From positions 62,001 through 126,000 of the forward strand of contig NZ_VOUA01000007.1 of the NCBI RefSeq assembly GCF_024372725.1: 64,000 bases of DNA, written 5' to 3'. The stretch is from Methanosarcina sp. KYL-1 (GTDB lineage: Archaea > Halobacteriota > Methanosarcinia > Methanosarcinales > Methanosarcinaceae). Below are positions 20,554 through 29,194 of this stretch, piece after piece (positions within the stretch are counted from its first letter, which is position 1; every line of letters starts with the position of its first letter). Position numbers and translations under genes: made by a program. A model generated the notes under the pieces. The model saw nothing but the letters and a program-made list of their open reading frames with translations, searched no databases and had not been told where the DNA came from.

Positions 20554-20776
20554 TGAGATAATAGAAATAGATGGCTTGGAATATGCACTGGTAAATTTTG
20601 GCGAGCATGAAATCAGCTACCTGAAAGTAGATGCCATGGACAAACCCGTGTATACTCTCATATACAGAACTGAGCAGGTTACTGAGGAGGGGGTGCTGTA
20701 TGTCTACCTCTTCACTGAAATCTTTGAAACAAAGGAAGCGGCGCAGGTAAAGGCTGAAGAGCTGAACAACACATGA
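20554..20776 (+). pseudogene. 3' fragment of an unknown small gene beside the IS
   Basis: Straight after the right end of the element the frame reads EIIEIDGLEYALVNFGEHEI, continuing to TEIFETKEAAQVKAEEL and a stop at 20776. It looks like the back half of a small acidic alpha/beta protein. It is not a continuation of aRF1. I do not recognise it. The frame upstream is the insertion sequence, so its own start is lost. Confidence 0.5.
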
Positions 20777-20943
20777 GGCAATATGACGATAAGTCATTTC
20801 CATTTTGTGTTGGGTTAAAAAGCAAAACGTCAAAAACCTATGGAAATATTACATAAAATCTCAAATTTTTTAAACACACCTCGATAAAAATCAATCCTAT
20901 AATGCAAATGTGTGTGGTTGGAATTTCATATGGGCTTTCTTAT

Positions 20944-22107
20944 TCAATTCTTTTGAGATCTTTTTAAGTTTTCTCTATTTTCAGACTTCTCAGCTTCTTC
21001 TTTTTCCAAAACTTCCTTCAATTCCTTTTCCAGTTTTTTCCTCCTTATATCCAGGTGATCGGCTTTCAGGTTAAGGCTTTGAAGCTGCCTCGAGCGCATT
21101 TCCGGCTCAATTATTTCTTCGCTTTCTTCCATTTGTTTTTTCATGGCTTCGAATTCGGTTTTGACCTCTTCTTTCCGGGTTTTTAAGAATTCCAGTTTTT
21201 CCGAAAGCTCTGCTTTTCTATTTTGTTCCGGCACGCCGCTTACCTGCTGGCCCAGTTCCTTTTCCTTCTCTTCCAGGGTTGAGAAGACAATCTCGATCCT
21301 GCCCAGGATTTCGGCTTCTATTGCTTTGTCAAAGATGATTTCTTCAGGCTTCTTTTTCGGGGGCTTTTCAGGCACCTCCGCTTTTAGGAGCTCTTTTGGG
21401 GGGATGAATACGGTCCCTTCTTTCAGGATCCTCTGGTTCATGAAGTTTGGGGAGACGATTTCTACATCAGCTTCGTGAAGGGCATCCAGAACGGCTTTCT
21501 TGAAATCCGAACGGGCCGTGATCAGGCTCTCAATGTTCTTTAAAAGCCCTCCCACCTTATATGTGACCGAAAAGTCCCCGAGTTCCAGGACGTGGACGAA
21601 AGGGTTTTCAAGTCCTGTTTTTTCTGCGGCAAGGAGAAGGTTTTTTTCGATTCTCTGGCGGGGAACGTCATAGCCCAGGGAGACGCAGGTACAGATGATG
21701 GTGCCTGAAGTCCTGATTGTTTTTAAGGGGTTTGAGACCAGTTTGAGGTTCGGGAAAGTCACCAGGTCCCTGTCTATCGACTGGACCTCGGTGTGCAGGA
21801 TGTGGATGTCGGTGACTCTTCCGAATATGTCTTCACTTTCAATGTAGTCCCCTACCCTGAAGGGCTTTATAATCCTCAGCATGATCCCGGACATCGCATT
21901 AGCAATAAAAGTGGTGGAGGAAAGCGCAATCGCAGCTCCGGTAATGATTCCGAGCAGCTGGAGAATCGATTCCTTGTACTGGTCCGCAATTGGTAGGCTG
22001 AACACGACAAAAATGAGGCCGATGCTGAGAATGATAAACTGGATTAGCTGTTTTGTGAACTTCACATCGGTACGGACCAGCTTTGTCCGGGTAAGCAGGC
22101 GCCCCAC
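20944..22107 (-). CDS. MscS-family mechanosensitive channel with long coiled-coil tail
   Basis: The MscS core is clear: a pore helix (GIITGAAIALSSTTFIANAM), the beta-domain segment RVGDYIESEDIFGRVTDIHI and TFPNLKLVSNPLKTIR. The C-terminus from about residue 250 is highly charged and predicted coiled-coil. The first legal start in frame is GTG at 22107, yet the frame continues upstream with a clear membrane helix (ASIITLAVTIFLIFAVG). The ATG at 22204 lies one base out of frame, beside a five-G run at 22198-22202. Removing one G would give MGRRELSYFFQIIEEYLASI and a full first helix. The coordinates use the GTG; the gene may be frameshifted. Confidence 0.85.
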   Translation of the reverse strand: MGRLLTRTKLVRTDVKFTKQLIQFIILSIGLIFVVFSLPIADQYKESILQLLGIITGAAIALSSTTFIANAMSGIMLRIIKPFRVGDYIESEDIFGRVTDIHILHTEVQSIDRDLVTFPNLKLVSNPLKTIRTSGTIICTCVSLGYDVPRQRIEKNLLLAAEKTGLENPFVHVLELGDFSVTYKVGGLLKNIESLITARSDFKKAVLDALHEADVEIVSPNFMNQRILKEGTVFIPPKELLKAEVPEKPPKKKPEEIIFDKAIEAEILGRIEIVFSTLEEKEKELGQQVSGVPEQNRKAELSEKLEFLKTRKEEVKTEFEAMKKQMEESEEIIEPEMRSRQLQSLNLKADHLDIRRKKLEKELKEVLEKEEAEKSENRENLKRSQKN

Positions 22108-22381
22108 CGCAAAAATAAGAAAAATGGTTACTGCAAGGGTGATAATGCTTGCCAGGTACTCTTCAATGATCTGGAAAAAATAGCTCAGCTCCCTTCTCCC
22201 CCATTAGAATCTCCTTTCGCTTATCGGACTCGAAATTAGTTAATCAATTAGTTCTTGATGCTTGATATTATTACCTTCATAGCTCGCTAAATTGCAGTTC
22301 GTCCTTGCAGGAAATAAATTTTAAGCCAGCTGGATAACTTTAAAAGCTCCCGGATAAATTATTGTATTAGGTGAACTGAAA

Positions 22382-23173
22382 ATGAAAATAGCAGTATGCG
22401 GGAAAGGCGGAAGCGGAAAGAGCACTATTTCCGCCCTTCTGGCAAAGCAGATGGCAAAAACAAAGAACGTGCTTGTGCTTGATACCGACGAGTCCAACTA
22501 CGGGCTGCACGGCCAGCTCGGGCTTGCGGCCCCAAGAGACCTTATGGAGTACTTCGGGGGAAAACAGGGCTTCAAGCAAAAGCAGAGAGCTCCCAGGACC
22601 GCTTCCCTCGGCGGACTTGCAGTCCCCGGGGCTGCCGCAGGCCAGCAGAAGTCCCGCTTTTTTGAGGAAAGGTGGAGCTTTTCCGACCTGCCTTCGGAAT
22701 TCGTGGAAGAAAAGGAAAAGATAAGGCTCATGGCAGTCGGCAAGATCCACGAGTTCGGGGAAGGCTGCGCCTGCCCTATGGGTGTCCTTACCCGTGAGTT
22801 CCTGGAAAACCTCGACCTCTCGGAGGACGACATCGTCATCGTGGACACGGAAGCCGGGGTTGAGCATTTCGGGCGTGGAGTTGCAAAGGACTTTGACACG
22901 ATCCTGGTCGTGGTCGACCCCTCCTTCGAATCCCTTAAGTTGTCTAAAAAGTTCGAGGAACTCGGGGAGCAGGCAGGAAACAGGGTTTTCTTCGTGCTGA
23001 ACAAGGTAGAGGAAGATATTGAAGGAGACCTGCTGGAGGCCGTTGATTCTTCGAAGGTTGCCGCAGTGATCCCTGCAGACAGGGAGCTTTTCAAGGCGTC
23101 CCTGAAAGGTGCAGAATTCGATGTTGAAATTGAGGGGATCGTAAAACTTGCGGAGTTTCTGGACAAGAATTGA
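22382..23173 (+). CDS. CooC-type nickel-insertion ATPase
   Basis: SIMIBI-class P-loop ATPase of 263 residues. The N-terminal deviant Walker A is CGKGGSGKST, residues 6-15. A Cys-x-Cys motif in EGCACPMGVLTREFL matches the metal- and nucleotide-linked dimer motif of CooC. Switch II/Walker B is IVIVDTEAGVEHFGRG, and the base-recognition segment is FFVLNKVEE. In known systems CooC loads nickel into the C-cluster of carbon monoxide dehydrogenase. No dehydrogenase gene is nearby, so the target here is unknown. A second, paralogous copy near a CODH operon is likely in this genome. Residues 65-85 form a Gln-, Ala- and Gly-rich insert. Confidence 0.88.
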   Translation: MKIAVCGKGGSGKSTISALLAKQMAKTKNVLVLDTDESNYGLHGQLGLAAPRDLMEYFGGKQGFKQKQRAPRTASLGGLAVPGAAAGQQKSRFFEERWSFSDLPSEFVEEKEKIRLMAVGKIHEFGEGCACPMGVLTREFLENLDLSEDDIVIVDTEAGVEHFGRGVAKDFDTILVVVDPSFESLKLSKKFEELGEQAGNRVFFVLNKVEEDIEGDLLEAVDSSKVAAVIPADRELFKASLKGAEFDVEIEGIVKLAEFLDKN

Positions 23174-23948
23174 TTCTTTGGTTCATTGATCGCGGACTCA
23201 TTGATTCGCGGGGCGGGAAGCGGGTTCAGTGGATTCAGTGGGTGCCCCCGTCTTAATCCCACCTCGCGGCCCTTTATTTTAGTTGCGCGTTCACTTAACC
23301 GGGGCTGCATTCCCGGGCATAGCCCGGCCGGAGCATGTGTAAAATTATGAGGACGAAAATGCTGAAAATACATCATCAAGTTTACCGGACGAAGATCTTT
23401 TGAATCGCTGCCTCTGGTAGGGCCAGATGCGGTTGAACGCTGAGGTTTCGAAGGCGGTAGCGGTTTTTACAAAGATTTACATTGGTCTTGTTTTATGTTC
23501 TTTTTGCGGCTTCGTATTTTCATTATGCATGCGGAAAACGCCGTTTGCTTCGAAACGGAACAAGACACGTTTGATACGGCATTCCTATTGCCCTGTTTTT
23601 TATTCGAAACTCATGCCCATGCCTTTTTTTATGTCCTCTTGAGCGAAGCGCAGCGAGCGAAAAGGACGCGCACTGCAGAGCCGCAACTCTGCTGGCGCAA
23701 CTCTGCTGGCGCAATTCGGGCAATTATCCGAAAGTATATTATTGATCGTGTTATTTTGGATAATGCAAAAGTTTTACTTAGTTTGCGGACAGCAGGTTTT
23801 GTTTGCCGGGGCTGTTATTCCTTAACTTTCGATTCATTGGCTTATTGACAAAAAATATATTGAAATGTTTGAGATATTTACGATGTTTGAAATATCTGGA
23901 TGTTGTTGGAGTTATATTTTCATTATTTAAAACGCTGGAGAACGTAAA
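23174..23948. other. long intergenic region before iorA
   Basis: Two overlapping frames (23427-23642 and 23495-23848) are open but have no ribosome-binding site or family resemblance. A GC-rich patch at 23640-23720 contains a tandem caactctgctggcg duplication and the palindrome-like gcgaagcgcagcgagcg. The last 100 bases are AT-rich and probably carry the iorAB promoter. I see no RNA gene. Confidence 0.45.
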
Positions 23949-25757
23949 ATGACTACACGCGAGTACATGCTTGGAAACGTGGCAATCGCCCGTGGCCTTC
24001 TGGAAGGCGGCTTGCAGGTGGCTGCAGGCTATCCGGGGACTCCTTCTTCGGAGATCATCGATACCCTTGCGGCCCGGAAGGACCGGGACTACTATATCGA
24101 ATGGTCAGTGAACGAAAAGGTGGCAATGGAAGTGGCTGTTGGAGCCGCCTGGGCCGGGGTGCGCTCGGTTGTGACCATGAAGCACGTGGGGTTAAACGTT
24201 GCAGCAGACCCCTTCATGACCCTGGCCTATGCCGGGACAAAGGGCGGGCTGATCGCAATTGTGGCCGACGACCCGTCATGCCACTCCTCTCAGAACGAGC
24301 AGGACACCCGGCGCTACGCCCAGTTTGCCCTTGTGCCCTGTTTTGACCCTTCGACCCCCCAGGAAGCCAAGGACATGATCCCATTTGCCTTTGAGTTTTC
24401 GGAGAAGTTCGAAATCCCCGTCATCTTCCGGCCCACAACCCGGATCTCCCATGGGAAATCCGATATCGAGCTCGGGGAAATCCCGACCGACAAACCGCCC
24501 GCCAATTTCGAAAAGCTGCTCGACCGCTGGGTCATGCTCCCGAAGAACGCAAGGCCCAGGCACACTCACATCCTCTCGATCCAGCAGGACATGGAAGACG
24601 CCCTGTCTGAGTCTCCCTGGAACTCCCTGGAATTGAACCCGGACGCAAAGTTAGGGGTAATCGGGGCAGGCATTGCTTCGGTCTATGCAAAAGAAGCGGT
24701 CCAGGGGTTAGGGCTTGAAGCCTCCTTCCTGAAGATCGGGGCTTACCCGGTCCCGAAGAAGCTCATCCGGGAACTGCTGGAAACCGTGGACACCGTGCTC
24801 GTGTTTGAGGAACTTGAGCCTGTTGTGGAAGAGCAGGTAAAAATTATTGCACAGGAAGCCGGGCTTTCGGTCCAGGTCCTGGGGAAGATGAACGGTTTTG
24901 TCTCGCGGGAAGGGGAACTTGACGTCAGCGCTTTCCTTGAATCTCTCAGGAAAGTTTTCAACCTGCCTGAAGAGCCAGAATCTGGAGCTGCAGCTGCGGC
25001 CCCTGGACTTGCCCCCCGCCCGCCTGCCCTCTGCGCCGGCTGTTCCCACAGGGCGACTTTCTATTCCATGAAGAAGGTCTTTGGAAATGACGCAGTCTAC
25101 CCAAGCGACATCGGCTGCTACACCCTGGGCATCCAGAGCGGGACGGTCGAGACCACCCTCTGCATGGGCTCAAGCATAAGCATCGGATCAGGGCTCTACC
25201 ATGCCGGGGAAAAGCGCCCGATCTGTTGCTCTATTGGGGACTCGACCTTCTTCCACACAGGCATGAACTCGCTTTTGAACGCCATCTACAACAAAGCCGA
25301 CATCACGGTCACCATCCTGGACAACCGCATCACAGGAATGACCGGGCACCAGCCAAACCCGGGTATGGGCTTTACAGCAACCGGGGAGCCGACTGTGGAA
25401 GTCTCCCTTGCCGAACTCTGCAAGGCCCTGGGAGCCGATTTCGTAACCATGGTCGACCCATATGACCTTGAAGAAACCCAGGAAGCCTTCAAGGCTGCAA
25501 AGGAATTCGAAGGCACTGCCGTGGTCATTGCCAGGCAGCCCTGCGTAATTTCTGCAAAGCGGGCCGGGATGAAGCGGGCCAGGTACGCTGTCGACTCCGA
25601 GAAGTGTGAGGGCTGCAAGCAGTGCGTGAAGTTCGGCTGCCCTGCAATCGAGTTTGATGAGGAAAACAAGCGTGCCGTGATCACTGCCCTCTGCAGCGGC
25701 TGCGGGGTCTGCGCCCAGATATGCAAGTTTGACGCAATCACGGAGGTGAAGAAATGA
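23949..25757 (+). CDS. iorA: indolepyruvate:ferredoxin oxidoreductase, alpha subunit
   Basis: Catalytic subunit of the enzyme that oxidatively decarboxylates aryl pyruvates (from aromatic amino acid turnover, or in reverse for synthesis) with ferredoxin. The 602-residue protein has the pyrimidine-binding domain at the N-terminus (AAGYPGTPSSEIIDTLA). The thiamine diphosphate domain follows, with CSIGDSTFFHTGMNSLLNAI near residue 422. Two C-terminal [4Fe-4S] motifs, CEGCKQCVKFGCP and CSGCGVCAQICKF, complete it. All are intact. Its stop overlaps the iorB start by four bases (ATGA), so the two are coupled. Confidence 0.96.
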   Translation: MTTREYMLGNVAIARGLLEGGLQVAAGYPGTPSSEIIDTLAARKDRDYYIEWSVNEKVAMEVAVGAAWAGVRSVVTMKHVGLNVAADPFMTLAYAGTKGGLIAIVADDPSCHSSQNEQDTRRYAQFALVPCFDPSTPQEAKDMIPFAFEFSEKFEIPVIFRPTTRISHGKSDIELGEIPTDKPPANFEKLLDRWVMLPKNARPRHTHILSIQQDMEDALSESPWNSLELNPDAKLGVIGAGIASVYAKEAVQGLGLEASFLKIGAYPVPKKLIRELLETVDTVLVFEELEPVVEEQVKIIAQEAGLSVQVLGKMNGFVSREGELDVSAFLESLRKVFNLPEEPESGAAAAAPGLAPRPPALCAGCSHRATFYSMKKVFGNDAVYPSDIGCYTLGIQSGTVETTLCMGSSISIGSGLYHAGEKRPICCSIGDSTFFHTGMNSLLNAIYNKADITVTILDNRITGMTGHQPNPGMGFTATGEPTVEVSLAELCKALGADFVTMVDPYDLEETQEAFKAAKEFEGTAVVIARQPCVISAKRAGMKRARYAVDSEKCEGCKQCVKFGCPAIEFDEENKRAVITALCSGCGVCAQICKFDAITEVKK

Positions 25758-26359
25758 GCGCATCTGAAGGCCAGAAGCAGAAGTTCGATCTTCTAATCAC
25801 CGGAGTCGGCGGCCAGGGGGCAATCCTTGCCTCGGACATCATAGGAAAAGCCGCAGTCATAGCAGGGCTTCCCATCCGGGCAGCCGAGACCCACGGCATG
25901 GCCCAGCGGGGGGGCTCCGTCGTAAATCACATAAGGATCGGAGAAGAGTTCGGGTCCATGATCCCGAAAAAGAGCGCTGACCTCATGCTCGCCCTCGAGC
26001 CCATGGAGGCCCTGAGGTACGTAGACTTCCTCAAAGAAGGCGGCGTGGTCATCGTAAACACCGAGCCCATCATTCCCGTAACAGTCACTTCCGGAATGGC
26101 AAAGTATCCTGAAGTTTCAAAGGTCCTTGAAACCCTCTCGCAGAAATTCACGGTAAAAGCCTTCAACGCCGACGAGCTGGCCGTGGAAGCCGGGAGCAGG
26201 CTTGCGATGAACGTGGTGATGGTGGGGGCGGTTTCAAACTACCTGCCGATTCCAAAAGAGGTCCTGCTGGAGAGTGTAAAAGCGCTTGTTCCGGCAAAGA
26301 CAATCCAGGTGAATGTAAAGGCATTTGAGCTTGGAAGGGAGAAGGTAGAGAAAAGTTAA
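25754..26359 (+). CDS. iorB: indolepyruvate:ferredoxin oxidoreductase, beta subunit
   Basis: Second subunit of the same enzyme, 201 residues. The gamma-type 2-oxoacid oxidoreductase motif GVGGQGAILASDIIGKAA is at residue 17. It is followed by ETHGMAQRGGSVVNHIRIG and, near the middle, the DLMLALEPMEALRY segment. It starts inside the iorA stop codon region. The pair is complete and no accessory gene accompanies it. Confidence 0.95.
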   Translation: MSASEGQKQKFDLLITGVGGQGAILASDIIGKAAVIAGLPIRAAETHGMAQRGGSVVNHIRIGEEFGSMIPKKSADLMLALEPMEALRYVDFLKEGGVVIVNTEPIIPVTVTSGMAKYPEVSKVLETLSQKFTVKAFNADELAVEAGSRLAMNVVMVGAVSNYLPIPKEVLLESVKALVPAKTIQVNVKAFELGREKVEKS

Positions 26360-26467
26360 GAAGATAGAGGAAACCGGGAAGGTAGAGGAAAGTTAAGAAT
26401 GTTAAATGGCGCAAATTTTTCAGGATGAATCCTGAAATTTCTTTATTTCTTTATTCGAGTGCCATCC

Positions 26468-26499
26468 TTTTTAACTTTTTAACTTTTTAACTTTTTAAC
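26468..26499. repeat. 8-bp tandem repeat between convergent genes
   Basis: Four perfect copies of tttttaac lie in the gap between the ends of iorB and the first VanZ-like gene. A second pair of direct repeats (aggtagagRaaagttaagaa) lies just upstream at about 26342-26400, overlapping the iorB end. The T-rich tract may help termination of iorAB. Confidence 0.6.
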
Positions 26500-26562
26500 T
26501 CCTGGCTTTAAAACAAGCTGTTGAATCTTTCCCGTTTCTCTTTCCCGTTTCTCTTTTCCGGT

Positions 26563-27090
26563 TCACAGTTCTTCTTTTTTCTTTTTTTGGATTGATTCCA
26601 GTAGAAGAATAAATCCCTTCAGTCCGAAGATAAGCATGACCAGGGCGAGCTGTGCAAGGGCAAGTCCCATCATGTTCGAAAACACATCTGCCATGTCTGT
26701 CTTTCTATTCAAAGTAAAAAACTGGATTATCTCCATTATTAACCCGTACACGGAACCCACATATACGGCAGCAAGGGCTGGCCTGCTGTTGAGTATTTTG
26801 TTTTTTGATTTCAGGAATGCGAAGTAGAGCAGGAGCCCAAAAGCAGCGTAGATCCCTATATGGCCTATATCCAGGGACATGTCTGCAGCATGGTGGTATA
26901 ATCCGGTCAGAAAATCCGCAGCAGAAGAAAAGCCATTCTGGACCAGGAAATCTCTCGTGTTATAGAATATGTTGATTTTAATGAATCTTTTAATAGGGGA
27001 TACGCTGGATGTTACGGAGAGGTAAAATATTACGATTGTGTACAGGACCGTAATTATGATTATGTTGCTGGGTTTTGTAAGCTTTGACAT
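26563..27090 (-). CDS. VanZ-like membrane protein (copy 1)
   Basis: A 175-residue protein with about four membrane helices (near residues 8-25, 76-92, 106-124 and 140-165). Features of the VanZ-like family include VIFYLSVTSS at the first helix, DIGHIGIYAAFGLLLYFAFL, and YGLIMEIIQFFTLNRKTDMA followed by DVFSNMMG. The Glu and Gln in the IMEIIQFF segment and the Asp of MADVFSN are family hallmarks. The biochemical role of VanZ proteins is poorly known; links to envelope lipids and glycopeptide resistance come from bacteria. It is a tandem paralogue of the next gene upstream on the minus strand. Confidence 0.8.
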   Translation of the reverse strand: MSKLTKPSNIIIITVLYTIVIFYLSVTSSVSPIKRFIKINIFYNTRDFLVQNGFSSAADFLTGLYHHAADMSLDIGHIGIYAAFGLLLYFAFLKSKNKILNSRPALAAVYVGSVYGLIMEIIQFFTLNRKTDMADVFSNMMGLALAQLALVMLIFGLKGFILLLESIQKKKKEEL

Positions 27091-27141
27091 TTAACCATAA
27101 AGTGGTTGTTCAATCGTGAATATAAATTTTTATCCTTGAGT

Positions 27142-27648
27142 CTATTCTTGAGTCTCTCTCATTCTGGAAATCCCTCTAAGGCCGGAAGCAAAGATAATTA
27201 CAAAAATCTGGGCAAGTATGAGTCCGAGAAGATTCGACATTGCATCTGCCATGCTTGCCACACGGAAGGGGAGGTACATCTGAAATATTTCGTTCAGGAT
27301 CCCGTAAGCTGTACCTGCGGAGATAGCGTAAACTGCGGCATATTTTACGAGTTTCGGGTTTTTGGAATTTAAGAACACAAAATAAAGTAAAACCCCAAAT
27401 CCGAAGTAAATAACAACATGTCCGGGATCTATGGATATGCTGATAGCAAAATTGAGAGCATCAAGCAAAAAGTCCGTGATAAAAGAAAGGTCGTTGGAAG
27501 CGAGGACATCCCTGGTTGTGTAACCCAGGTTCATTTTCAGAAAATTTTTCAGGTCCCACAGGTCAGCAGTGACTGATAAGTAAAAAATCAGGGTTGCGTA
27601 TAAGGTCGTGATCAAAATGAACAGGTTGGATTTTTTGATTTTTAACAT
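27142..27648 (-). CDS. VanZ-like membrane protein (copy 2)
   Basis: A 168-residue paralogue of the neighbouring gene, with the same four-helix layout and matching motifs: LIFYLSVTADLWDLKNFLKM, IDPGHVVIYFGFGVLLYFVF and GILNEIFQMYLPFRVASMAD, ending AMSNLLG. I prefer the ATG at 27648, since alignment with copy 1 places its first residues there. A GTG at 27702 is possible. The two copies are 51 bases apart and likely arose by tandem duplication followed by clear divergence. Confidence 0.78.
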   Translation of the reverse strand: MLKIKKSNLFILITTLYATLIFYLSVTADLWDLKNFLKMNLGYTTRDVLASNDLSFITDFLLDALNFAISISIDPGHVVIYFGFGVLLYFVFLNSKNPKLVKYAAVYAISAGTAYGILNEIFQMYLPFRVASMADAMSNLLGLILAQIFVIIFASGLRGISRMRETQE

Positions 27649-27702
27649 TTTCTCTGGAGTATTTATGGAAGATACCTGATTTAAAGGTATTTGATAGGTC
27701 AC

Positions 27703-28112
27703 AGTTGAACGCCTTGAATTTTAATAATCCATCATCTGAAATATCCCGAAATTTTTCGAGATATTCTGAAGGCTCATCTATACAAAAATTTTTAGTACAT
27801 TGAACTAGTTATGTTAATTCTTAATCCTTTAACACCTGGAGCAGAATCATGGCCAATAAGTGCATAAGAGCCGGTTCGGAAGTGGATCTCCTGCTTGAAT
27901 CCTATAAGTACAGGCGATCAATTTAATAAGATTTTTATATCTGTTATACAGATAACATTGTATAATATTATTGGTATATATATTACAAACTGTTATTATA
28001 TTATATGTATAACTTTCATCTATCATATTAAAAAAAGATTGTAACCTGGAACTGTTAAGCCGGGACTAAAAGAAATACAAAATGAATCAAACCTGAAGAA
28101 TAGGAGGTGAAT
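27703..28112. other. intergenic region with palindrome, upstream of the GPT-like gene
   Basis: The AT-rich gap contains a 7-3-7 perfect palindrome TATCTGT-tat-ACAGATA at 27938-27954, in the promoter zone of the gene starting at 28113. A 25-codon frame at 27849-27926 (MANKCIRAGSEVDLLLESYK at its start) has a ctggag ribosome-binding-like site but no recognised family. Several TATA-like runs at 27955-28020 could be the promoter. The GPT-like gene has a strong aggagg at 28102-28107. Confidence 0.45.
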
Positions 28113-29102
28113 GTGATCACCTTAACTAATTTATATCCTGATAACTGGATTCAAGAAATTGAGCTCTTAAGTAATTTTTTGCTGCCTTTGTTAGTTACAG
28201 CAGTGGCCATGCCTTACTTCATTCAAAAATTGAAAGATAATAACTTTGTGGTTAAAGATTATTATAAGAAAGAGCTAACGATGGTGCCGACGTCAGGCGG
28301 GCTTCTTATCCTGATCATAGCGCTGCTTTCAATCTCCTTGAATTCCCTTTTTTTTAAGTTCACAACCCAGAACTATGTCATTCTGGTAATTATCGTGCTT
28401 TTCGGCCTGTTCGGGGTACTTGATGACATGATAAACATAGGCCGTTTGTCCAAGCTCGTAATTATGTATTACTGCACCTACCCGCTTATCCAGTATGTGC
28501 CTCAACCTCTTGTGTTGCATACGGATGCGTGGGCCATTTCTCTTGGGGTGCTTTCTCTTCAGTTCATAGTCCCAACATATGTCCTTGTTGCATCAAACCT
28601 GGTAAACATGCACTCCGGCTATAACGGTTTGGCTTCCGGGTTATCAGTGATCGTATTGAGTTCTCTTATTATCAAATCCATATTGGTAAACGACATTGAA
28701 AATATAGTTACAGTAGTTGCTTTAACCGGGGCTTTGATTGGCTTTTACATCTATGACCGCTACCCATCCAAAATATTTTGGGGGAATGTGGGTTCCCTGG
28801 TAATAGGGGCCACTATAGGCTCTATCATAGTCATACAGGGTTTTTTGATAAGCGGCTTCATCATGCTCATTCCGCACACAATCAATTTCCTGATGTATGT
28901 GTACTGGAAGGTTAAGAAATACCCGGTTGCAAAGTTTGGAAAATGCCGGGAAGATGGAACAATAGAGGTCCCAAATCCTCTCACTTTGAAATGGGTGCTT
29001 CCTTACTACTATAATGTGACTGAGAAACAGGCAACTTATGCAATGTTCTTGCTGACTTCAGTCTTTTGTGCTATAGGTATTCTCATTCCGGGAAGGTTGT
29101 AA
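28113..29102 (+). CDS. UDP-GlcNAc:dolichyl-phosphate GlcNAc-1-phosphotransferase-like protein
   Basis: Polytopic membrane protein (329 residues, about ten helices) of the GPT/MraY/WecA family. In archaea this family starts N-glycan assembly on dolichyl phosphate. The aspartate motif is in GVLDDMINIGRLSKL, and NMHSGYNGLASG matches the family loop. A late loop with HTINFLMYVYWKVKKYPVAK is typical of the archaeal branch. The GTG at 28107 overlaps the ribosome-binding site (aggagg, 28102-28107), so I place the start at GTG 28113. The sugar is not proven. It is the only plus-strand gene at the edge of the envelope-glycan region, so it could prime the glycan built by the downstream cluster. Confidence 0.82.
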   Translation: MITLTNLYPDNWIQEIELLSNFLLPLLVTAVAMPYFIQKLKDNNFVVKDYYKKELTMVPTSGGLLILIIALLSISLNSLFFKFTTQNYVILVIIVLFGLFGVLDDMINIGRLSKLVIMYYCTYPLIQYVPQPLVLHTDAWAISLGVLSLQFIVPTYVLVASNLVNMHSGYNGLASGLSVIVLSSLIIKSILVNDIENIVTVVALTGALIGFYIYDRYPSKIFWGNVGSLVIGATIGSIIVIQGFLISGFIMLIPHTINFLMYVYWKVKKYPVAKFGKCREDGTIEVPNPLTLKWVLPYYYNVTEKQATYAMFLLTSVFCAIGILIPGRL

Positions 29103-29194
29103 CTAAAATAAAAAAAGAAATCAAGGGGAGGTGCAACATGTGAGATCTCCCTTGATTATCCTTGATTATAATCCTTTATCTTGATTCTAATTCT

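Noticed and set aside
23427-23848. Two overlapping frames between the CooC-like gene and iorA
   Set aside because: Neither has a ribosome-binding site or family resemblance, and the internal tandem duplications suggest non-coding sequence.
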